This document shows, one piece after another, positions 57,137 through 64,000 of a DNA stretch of 64,000 nt. The notes beneath the pieces were generated by a model, which was given only the letters and a program-made list of their open reading frames with translations, was not told where the DNA came from and did no database searches. The DNA lies in assembly GCA_021324455.1 (NCBI GenBank), contig JAJPJA010000103.1, positions 1-64,000 of the forward strand. The letters are read 5' to 3'. The DNA is from Pseudomonadota bacterium (GTDB taxonomy: Bacteria; Desulfobacterota; Binatia; Binatales; Binataceae). Made by a program: the position numbers and the translations under genes. Within the stretch, counting starts at the first letter, position 1. Each line of letters opens with the position of its first letter.

Positions 57137-58009
57137 ATGAAGTTCGCAACCGGGTTGGCTTTCTTTCCACCGGCGCCGTTCGACCCGGCGCCGATTACTC
57201 ATTACGCGCAGGTCGCCGACCGCGTCGGGTTCGAATCGATCTGGGTGCCCGAGCACGTGGCGATCCCGGCCGACTATCAGTCGCGATATCCCTACCGCGC
57301 CGAGGGCAAGCTGCCCGGCGACGACGAGGATATGCCGTGGCCCGAACCGTTGCTGTGTTTGACCTACGTCGCCGCGCTGACGCGCAAAATCCGCCTGGGC
57401 ACGATCGTGATCATCCTGCCGCTGCGCCATCCGCTGTACATCGCCAAGGAGACCGCGACGCTGGACGTTCTGTCCGGCGGGCGCGCGATGCTGGGGATCG
57501 GCAGCGGATGGCTCAAGGAGGAATTCGAGGCGTTGGGGCTGGATTTCCATGTCCGCGGCAGACGCACCGACGAATCGATCGAAGCGCTGCGGGCGTTGTG
57601 GCGCGACAATCCGGTCAGCTACTCGGGCAAGCATTTCAAATTCGGTCCGTTGAAATGTTTTCCCAAGCCGATTCAGAAAAACGGTATTCCGATTTTCGTC
57701 GGCGGCAATTCCAAACCGGCCATCAGACGCGTGGCGCGCTACGCGAACGGCTACATTCCGGTCGGCGGAGTGGACGAAGCCCGGCCGCTGTTCGCTCAAT
57801 TGAAGGAGGAATGCGCGCGCATCGGACGCAATTTCGCCGAAATCGAATTGTGCTGCCAATGCGAGCCGACGCCCGACGCGGTCAAGCGCTGCGAGGACCT
57901 GGGTATCGCGCGTGTCATGACCGGCGCACAGCTCAGTTACGATTACGACCAGATGACGCGCGACATGGAGAAGATCGGCAATGAGCTGATCGCGAAATTT
58001 CCCGGCTGA
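57137..58009 (+). CDS. LLM class oxidoreductase, probably F420-dependent (TIGR03619-like)
   Basis: DRVGFESIWVPEHVAIPADYQSRYPY, LGIGSGWLKEEFEALGLDF; paralogue of 19902..20759. Confidence 0.84.
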   Translation: MKFATGLAFFPPAPFDPAPITHYAQVADRVGFESIWVPEHVAIPADYQSRYPYRAEGKLPGDDEDMPWPEPLLCLTYVAALTRKIRLGTIVIILPLRHPLYIAKETATLDVLSGGRAMLGIGSGWLKEEFEALGLDFHVRGRRTDESIEALRALWRDNPVSYSGKHFKFGPLKCFPKPIQKNGIPIFVGGNSKPAIRRVARYANGYIPVGGVDEARPLFAQLKEECARIGRNFAEIELCCQCEPTPDAVKRCEDLGIARVMTGAQLSYDYDQMTRDMEKIGNELIAKFPG

Positions 58010-58020
58010 AGAAGATTGGT

Positions 58021-58077
58021 GATGCTGACCGGCAAGGCCTGGCGCAATCGGCGTCCGACGGCCAGCATCACCTTTTT
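58021..58077 (+). terminator. Hairpin plus T-run downstream of the LLM gene
   Basis: GATGCTGaCC (58021-58030) pairs with GGcCAGCATC (58060-58069), followed by ac-c-TTTTT (58073-58077). Confidence 0.5.
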
Positions 58078-58092
58078 ATGCAGGCGGCTGCG

Positions 58093-58287
58093 CTACGGCG
58101 CGGTTGAGGGAGAGGCCATGGGACTGGCGGCCTCACTGGCCGAAGCGGCCGGCGCCGCCGGAGAGGCTTCAGCGGCCGGAGCGGACGCCTCCGGAGCTGC
58201 GGCCGGCGGCGGCGTTTCTTCAGTGCTCTTTTGGCATGCGGATGTGAAGACAAAGGCCGCGATGGCCACGATCAGCAGCTTGCGCAT
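58093..58287 (-). CDS. Small Ala/Pro/Ser-rich putative lipoprotein
   Basis: MRKLLIVAIAAFVFTSAC signal/lipobox-like, then QKSTEETPPPAAAPEASAPAAEASPAAPAASASEAAS. Confidence 0.55.
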   Translation of the reverse strand: MRKLLIVAIAAFVFTSACQKSTEETPPPAAAPEASAPAAEASPAAPAASASEAASPMASPSTAP

Positions 58288-58526
58288 CTTCTCCTCCTTG
58301 GCTTAGGGCTGATACCAGAAACAGGCAGACAACATCACCCCGTCCTCCGATGGCTTACCTAACCGCCTTTAAATTGTCGTAGGCCGGAGGCAAAAGCGCA
58401 AGAGTTTTGACCGGCCCAGGCGGCCGCGGCCGCGCAGGTTGCGGGACCGACGGGCGGTCTGCAGCGCGGCAGAGGCCGCCCCTGCTTCAAACCCGTTGGC
58501 GGAAGGGCGCGGCAGAGGGCGGCACG

Positions 58527-59858
58527 TCAGCGCATGATACGCGACAATCCGCCCGGAAACGCGTACACTTCCGGCTCGGCGCATTCGGCTTTGCAGTTCT
58601 TGTCGAAGGCCGGCTCCTCGGTCGGACGCGAAGTGGTGGCGTGGGTATTCTGAAAATCGACCATCGCCTCGGAGTTGGTGCCGCGATAGACGAACATGTC
58701 GCCATTGTTCATCGGGTGCGGTTTGAGGTAGATCATTTCGCCCTTCCAATACTTGTTCTGGGCGTCGTAGTTGTCGATCCAGGTTTCGTTCCAGGTCTCC
58801 TTGTCGACAAACATGACCTTGTGGCCGTAGCAGTAACTGCCCAGTTTGGGCAGCGGGGTGATGTCGATGATGTATTCGTCGCGCAGCTCCCATTTGCCGA
58901 CCGCGGGGGAGGGCCACTGCGCCACGCCGTTCTTGTCCCAGTTCCGGTCGTTATAAAAAGTTGCCTGCTCCCCATGCATCATGGCCAGGATTTTCTTTTC
59001 CCCCAGAAGCGTGACGTTGAAGCTGGGCGGCTGCAGCCAGGTGCCGTCGGCGTTGTCGTCCTGGACGAAGTCGCTGCCCAGAATCGGCGAACAGCGCGCG
59101 GCGGAGGACAGGCGCAGCGATCGGCGCAGCGAGGGCAGGAACACGTAAATCTCCTCCAGTTTCTCCGGATCGTCGGGCAGCAGCGCGACCTGGGTGGTAT
59201 ATTTGACCTGCTCCGGCGCCATCAGGAAGAACCGGGTCGATTCGAGGTATCCTTTGCCGAACGCCAAATCCTCGGGATACACGTCATCTGAATTGTGCGT
59301 CAGGCGCCATCCGATGACGTCCACCATCTGTACGTAATGGTTATGGAAGCGGTCGATCTGATCGCTTGGATCGAAGTAGTGAATGCGGGTGGGTACGAAA
59401 CCGTACCAGACGTTATACAGGATCTGAAAGGCGGCCTCGGGACCGCTGGGTTTGGGGAATGGAATCCCGGCGCGGTAACCTCTGACCGTGTAGGAGCCGT
59501 CCGGGACCTTAACGAGCTGCGCCTGTCCCGCGTACTTTTCGGTCGCCGCCGACAAGGTGGTAGGCCATTTGAAGGGAATCGTAGGTCCCACCACGATCGT
59601 GTACTCAGGTCCGGGACCGACTTTCCATCCGTAACGTCCGCTGTAGGCGGCCACCATGGACATCGGCATGAACTGCTTGTAGTTCTGCCAGTTGGAGAGC
59701 GTGATTTGAGTTCCAAGCGGGATGCTCTGAGATGAGTTGGCGTCGGCCAGCGCCTGATAGGCGGCGCGGTCGAACCTGATTTGAGCGTTCGCGGGCGCCC
59801 AGACCCCGAGGGCGATCAGGAACGCACACTCTAATCCAAGATAAAATCGGCTTTTCAT
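58527..59858 (-). CDS. DUF1329 domain-containing exported protein
   Basis: Signal peptide ending PANAQ; VFLPSLRRSLRLSSAARCSPILGSDFVQDD and WLQPPSFNVTLLGEKKILAMMH match the DUF1329 style. Confidence 0.78.
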   Translation of the reverse strand: MKSRFYLGLECAFLIALGVWAPANAQIRFDRAAYQALADANSSQSIPLGTQITLSNWQNYKQFMPMSMVAAYSGRYGWKVGPGPEYTIVVGPTIPFKWPTTLSAATEKYAGQAQLVKVPDGSYTVRGYRAGIPFPKPSGPEAAFQILYNVWYGFVPTRIHYFDPSDQIDRFHNHYVQMVDVIGWRLTHNSDDVYPEDLAFGKGYLESTRFFLMAPEQVKYTTQVALLPDDPEKLEEIYVFLPSLRRSLRLSSAARCSPILGSDFVQDDNADGTWLQPPSFNVTLLGEKKILAMMHGEQATFYNDRNWDKNGVAQWPSPAVGKWELRDEYIIDITPLPKLGSYCYGHKVMFVDKETWNETWIDNYDAQNKYWKGEMIYLKPHPMNNGDMFVYRGTNSEAMVDFQNTHATTSRPTEEPAFDKNCKAECAEPEVYAFPGGLSRIMR

Positions 59859-60168
59859 AGTTATCCCCTGAAGCTTCGTTACCCAGCACTTCGCCGTTTG
59901 TCAACGAATTCAGAGCGGCGGCAAGCCGCCTGGATGTACATCTTAACCTCAGCGGGTAGGCGCCGAGTTCCGGAACAGGGGTGAGATTTGCGCCCGGCTG
60001 ACCCAACTGTGTCAATCATAGATGGCAATGGCTGCCGCCTTTCGATACAAACGCGGCTCCAGCACGCCTGCTGTCAGGGCTTTGCGCACGGCACGCATGC
60101 TGCTTAACCGGGACGGGCGCTTAAATCATGAAACGGGAAGTACATTGTCAGCCATCAGGCGTCCGCCG

Positions 60169-62160
60169 ATGAGCGAAACCGCGGTGGTGGACACCGGGGC
60201 CGTACCCGCGCCCCATTCGGCAAGCGGGAAGAAGCACCTTCATGCCCGGCACGCACCTCGCGGCGGGCTGGCGGTGCTGACGCTGGGGGCACTGGGGGTC
60301 GTTTATGGCGATATCGGCACGTCCCCGCTGTACGCCGTTAACGAGATCTTCTTCGGCCATGGCCATGTGACTCCGGCGCCGGCGAACGTGCGCGGATGTA
60401 TCTCGCTGGTGGTGTGGGTGCTGACGACGGTGGTCGCGCTCAAGTACGTAATTTTGATGCTGCGCGCGGACAACGATGGCGAGGGCGGGGTGTTCGCGCT
60501 GTACGGCTTGCTGCATCGGCACAAAACAGCCGGCGTGGCGATGCTGCTGTCGGCGCTGATGCTGGGGGCGGGGATGGTCTTCGGCGACGGCATCATCACA
60601 CCCGCGATCAGCGTGTTGTCGGCGATGGAGGGATTGGGCGCCGCGACGCCGTCGCTGGCCCATGCGGCGGTGCCGCTGACGGTGATCATTCTGACCGCAC
60701 TGTTCGCGATTCAATATCACGGAACGGCGCGAGTCGGGCGATGGTTCGGACCGGTGCTGGTGTGCTGGTTCGTTTGCCTTGGGGCGCTCGGCGCGCGGCA
60801 GATTGCGCGTCATCCTGACATCCTGGCCGCGCTCAACCCGTTGTACGGCGCTCGTTTCCTGTACGCCAACGGACTTCATCCGAGTCTGCTGATGATGGGT
60901 GCGCTGATGCTGGTGGTGACCGGCGGCGAGGCGCTTTACGCCGATATGGGGCATTTCGGTCCGCGTCCGATTCGCGCCGGATGGTTCGCTCTGGTGTATC
61001 CGGCTCTGATGCTGAACTATTTGGGGCAGGGGGCGTTTCTGCTCGGCGGATCGCCGCTGTCGGGCGGCCGATTGTTTTTCAGCCTGGCGCCCACCGTGCT
61101 GATGTTGCCGCTCATCACGCTGGCCACCGCGGCCACGGTGATTGCCTCGCAGGCGCTGATCTCGGGCGCCTTCTCGCTGGCCTCGCAGGCGATGGCGCTG
61201 GGGCTGTTTCCGCGCCTGCGCATCGTGCATACCAGCCACGCGCATGCGGGCCAGGTGTACATGCCGTTCGTCAACTGGTCGCTATACCTGGGCGCGGTGC
61301 TGCTGGTGATCGTGTTTCGATCCAGTTCGGCGCTGGCTTCGGCCTATGGATTGGCGGTCTCGGGCGAGATGGTCGCGACGTCGGTTGCGATGGTGGCGGT
61401 GGCGGCGGCGTATTGGAAATGGAATCGGCTGCGCAGCGGTCTGGTATTCGGGGCTTTCGCGGCGGTGGACGCGTCGTTCCTGGCCGCCAATTCCTTGAAG
61501 TTGCTGGAGGGCGGGTTCATTCCGGTAGTGCTGGGCGTGGCCCTGTTCCTGGTGATGGTGACCTGGCGATGGGGCCGCAAGGCGACTTTCGCCGCCTATT
61601 CGGCCAAACATACAATGTCGATGGCGGAGTTGGTCCGCCGCCATCGGCGCGCCGACCATTACGTCGAGCGCAACGCCCTGCTGATGGTGCCCAAGCCGCT
61701 GCGGTCCGCCCACGACCATACTCCGGCACTGCTGCAACTGCTGTGGGATCGCTACGGTGTTCTGCCCCGCAACCTGATCTTCGTCGAAGTGATTCATCGC
61801 AAGGTGCCCTATGTCCACGACGACCGTTATCTGGTGACGGTGTTCCGCCGCGAACCGCCCAAAGGCAGCATCATCAGCGTCACGCTCAGTTTCGGCTTTA
61901 TGGAGGATCCCAACGTGGAACGGGTGCTGGAGGAGCTGGCCAGCCATCGCGAAATCGACCTGCCGACCGACATGCACAAGTGGATCGTACACGTTTCGGT
62001 GGAAAATCTGCTGCCGTCGAAGGCGATGGGACTGGCTGGGCGCTTTCGGCTGCGGCTGTTCGCGTTGCTGCGGCACATTTCCCAGCCCGCGCACTATTAC
62101 TACGGTCTGGGCGACGCGGTGCAGCTTTCGGCCGAAATCATTCCGGTGCGGCTGAAGTAA
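60169..62160 (+). CDS. kup: Kup-type low-affinity potassium transporter
   Basis: LTLGALGVVYGDIGTSPLYAVNEIFFG, ADNDGEGGVFALYGLL, MVFGDGIITPAISVLSAMEGL. ORF extends upstream to 60022; ATG at 60169 preferred. Confidence 0.94.
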   Translation: MSETAVVDTGAVPAPHSASGKKHLHARHAPRGGLAVLTLGALGVVYGDIGTSPLYAVNEIFFGHGHVTPAPANVRGCISLVVWVLTTVVALKYVILMLRADNDGEGGVFALYGLLHRHKTAGVAMLLSALMLGAGMVFGDGIITPAISVLSAMEGLGAATPSLAHAAVPLTVIILTALFAIQYHGTARVGRWFGPVLVCWFVCLGALGARQIARHPDILAALNPLYGARFLYANGLHPSLLMMGALMLVVTGGEALYADMGHFGPRPIRAGWFALVYPALMLNYLGQGAFLLGGSPLSGGRLFFSLAPTVLMLPLITLATAATVIASQALISGAFSLASQAMALGLFPRLRIVHTSHAHAGQVYMPFVNWSLYLGAVLLVIVFRSSSALASAYGLAVSGEMVATSVAMVAVAAAYWKWNRLRSGLVFGAFAAVDASFLAANSLKLLEGGFIPVVLGVALFLVMVTWRWGRKATFAAYSAKHTMSMAELVRRHRRADHYVERNALLMVPKPLRSAHDHTPALLQLLWDRYGVLPRNLIFVEVIHRKVPYVHDDRYLVTVFRREPPKGSIISVTLSFGFMEDPNVERVLEELASHREIDLPTDMHKWIVHVSVENLLPSKAMGLAGRFRLRLFALLRHISQPAHYYYGLGDAVQLSAEIIPVRLK

Positions 62161-62346
62161 GCGGTTGAGTCCGCGCGGTGGGAATTTCTTACAGACACAT
62201 TTCAGGGGGGCGGACCCGCGGCAGGGTGCGAATTGCTTATTTTTCGGCAAATATTCGCGCTCTGACGTAACATCACGCCGCGGTCCCAACGGCATGAAGC
62301 TTGCCCCTTTTGGTTTCCAAGCTCCTCAGTTCCGGGAGGGTCAATT

Positions 62347-62712
62347 ATGAAATCCACAGCGACGCTATGGCTGGGCGCGGCGCTTTTCGCCGGCGCCCTG
62401 ACGCTTGCTCCCGCGGCGCGGGCGCAAACCGCTTCGGAGTGGGGCCATGCCGCGGTCGACACCGGCGCCGGCGCCGTTCACGCAACCGAGCGTACCTTTC
62501 ACAAAGTAGCCGACGATCCGATTCTTACCGAAAGGGCCAAGTCGGCCCTTGCCCATGATCCGGTGACCCGCAATCAGCCGATCATCGTTTCAGCCGATAA
62601 CGGGATGGTGATCCTGCAGGGCCGCGTCTCCCGAATGGTCGCCGATCGCGCCGTGCAGGTGGCGCGTCAGGTGGAAGGTTCGCGCGGGGTCGAAAACAAG
62701 ATGCTGTATTGA
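62347..62712 (+). CDS. BON-domain exported protein
   Basis: Signal peptide ending ARAQT; LTERAKSALAHDPVTRNQPIIVSADNGMVILQGRVSRMVADRAVQVARQVEGSRGVENKM. Confidence 0.85.
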   Translation: MKSTATLWLGAALFAGALTLAPAARAQTASEWGHAAVDTGAGAVHATERTFHKVADDPILTERAKSALAHDPVTRNQPIIVSADNGMVILQGRVSRMVADRAVQVARQVEGSRGVENKMLY

Positions 62713-62730
62713 GGGGGAAGGATTCGCGCT

Positions 62731-63966
62731 TCACACCGCGATCAGCTCATCTATGGACCCACCGGGTGCGGTAAATCCCGGCAGGATCGAACGCGCCGCG
62801 CTGCTTCCGAGCCGCAGATGGCGGCGGATTATCGCGCTTAGAACGGTGCGAAAGTCGGTGGTGACGGCCAAATCGCGTCGTTGATAGAGATTGTCTTCCT
62901 GCAGTCCGGGCCAGGCGCCGTAAACCTTGCCGCCGCGAATCGGTCCGCCCGCCACCCACATCACATTGGCGTGTCCGTGATCGGTGCCGCCGTTGCCGTT
63001 CTCTCGCACGGTGCGTCCGAATTCCGACATCACCACGATCGCGCAATGCCGGTAGGCGGGGCCCAGCGCGCGCACCAGGCTCATCAGGCCCTCGCCGAGC
63101 GGGCGCAGATGATTGGCTAACTGGCCCTCCGAGGCGCCCTGGTTGACGTGGGTATCCCATCCGCCGAGCGCCGCGAAGGCAACTTTGATCGACGGGTCGC
63201 GCGCCATCAGGCGGCCCAGCCGATCGCAGCTTTGGGCGAATGCCTGGTCCGGATGGGGCGCGCCGTTATCGGCCGCGAGCATGTCGGCGTTAAGTTCGGA
63301 GAGCAGCTTCTGGCGCGCCTGATAGCCTTCCTGGAACGCGCGGCTGAGCACGTCGCCGCCTTGGTACAGGCGCGCAAAGTTCTGTTCGATCAGGGGCCGA
63401 TCCAGGGGCAGCGGCCGTGCAGCGCCGCGACCCATCGGCAGATTCGCCACCGGAATCCGGCCGGCAAGAATCCGCGGCACCACCGGGCCGAGGTTGATTG
63501 CGTCGGTGGGCCGATGTGGCCCCGGTATCGCGGCAAGCAGCCGATTGAGCCATCCGTCGGGCGTGCTTTTGACGCCGGGCGTGGCCGACTCCATGTAATC
63601 CTGCGCGTCGAAGTGCGAGCGGGTGGGATCGGGCGATCCGCAGGCCTGGACGAAGGCCAGGCTGCGTTCGCGCCACAGCGGCGTCAGGGAGGAGAGCGCG
63701 GGATGCAGCCCGAAATGGCCGTCGAGATCGAGCACCGCCGGCTGCGCGAGGGCAATGGCGGGGCGCGCCTGGTAGTAGGCGGCTTCGCCATGCGGCGGCA
63801 CGACGTTGAGTCCATCGACCGCGCCGCGCAGAAAAACGACGATCAGGCGCGCCTGATTAGCCGTTTCGGCCACAGCGCTGGCTGTCCACAGGCCGGCGCG
63901 CAGGGTAAGCGCACCGGCGCCGAAGGCGGCCGCTGTTTTCAGAAATTCACGCCGACGCATCGCCAT
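62731..63966 (-). CDS. DUF1501 domain-containing protein with Tat signal
   Basis: Twin-arginine leader MRRREFLKTAAAFGAGALTL; VVFLRGAVDGLNVVPPHGEAAYYQARP, VVMSEFGRTVRENGNGGTDHGHANVMWVAGG. Confidence 0.9.
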   Translation of the reverse strand: MAMRRREFLKTAAAFGAGALTLRAGLWTASAVAETANQARLIVVFLRGAVDGLNVVPPHGEAAYYQARPAIALAQPAVLDLDGHFGLHPALSSLTPLWRERSLAFVQACGSPDPTRSHFDAQDYMESATPGVKSTPDGWLNRLLAAIPGPHRPTDAINLGPVVPRILAGRIPVANLPMGRGAARPLPLDRPLIEQNFARLYQGGDVLSRAFQEGYQARQKLLSELNADMLAADNGAPHPDQAFAQSCDRLGRLMARDPSIKVAFAALGGWDTHVNQGASEGQLANHLRPLGEGLMSLVRALGPAYRHCAIVVMSEFGRTVRENGNGGTDHGHANVMWVAGGPIRGGKVYGAWPGLQEDNLYQRRDLAVTTDFRTVLSAIIRRHLRLGSSAARSILPGFTAPGGSIDELIAV

Positions 63967-64000
63967 TGCTCCCGCGCCCCCGTGTTGCCCCACCTGCACG

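Noticed and set aside
59880-60050. Possible c-di-AMP (ydaO) riboswitch before kup, from a GGGGTGAGAT stretch
   Set aside because: The other conserved blocks are missing or in the wrong order. Kept only as a low-interest intergenic finding.
1-64000. CRISPR arrays, IS elements, prophage or integrase genes
   Set aside because: No evenly spaced direct repeats, transposase, integrase or phage structural motifs were seen in the translations. This looks like ordinary vertically inherited chromosome.
1-64000. tRNA or rRNA genes
   Set aside because: No cloverleaf-like intergenic stretch or rRNA core sequence was recognised by eye. A tRNAscan/Infernal run would be decisive.

Overview
64 kb of a GC-rich bacterial chromosome. 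The mix of F420/LLM-type oxidoreductases, SDRs, amidohydrolases, a Rieske oxygenase and an LPS-type envelope gene set would fit an uncultured Desulfobacterota/Binatota-like organism, but that taxonomic guess is inference only. About 60 protein-coding genes are recognisable. I found no rRNA, tRNA, CRISPR array, IS element or prophage. Main blocks: (1) the C-terminus of a dockerin-bearing sulfatase-like protein, then a convergent split LigD-type ligase/polymerase pair; (2) catabolic enzymes (SDR, LLM, alpha/beta hydrolase, tandem amidohydrolases); (3) aroQ-accB-accC-DUF1573; (4) an archaeal-type ATP-dependent DNA ligase, Hsp20 and an acyl-CoA dehydrogenase; (5) cysK-larE; (6) an envelope block: htpX, DUF1844, DegP/Q, PBP1B with a UB2H-like region, a Pro-rich TPR lipoprotein, tsaD, rsmA, mutM; (7) a BlaI/M56-controlled RND efflux operon with an operator dyad lying between its -35 and -10 elements and a one-base frameshift in the M56 gene; (8) surface-sugar genes (GT2, DegT, Gfo/Idh); (9) a thiolase-fold/DUF35 pair in which the thiolase appears to lack the catalytic Cys and GHP His; (10) a PP2C phosphatase-Ser/Thr kinase-ammonium transporter operon; (11) Rieske/LLM/DUF1329 genes, Kup, BON and DUF1501. 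The strongest leads are the BlaI-M56-RND operon, the PBP1B plus LpoP-like lipoprotein pair, the Ltp2-like aldolase/DUF35 pair, and the phosphatase-kinase-Amt operon. All family calls come from reading motifs in the translations; no database search was run.
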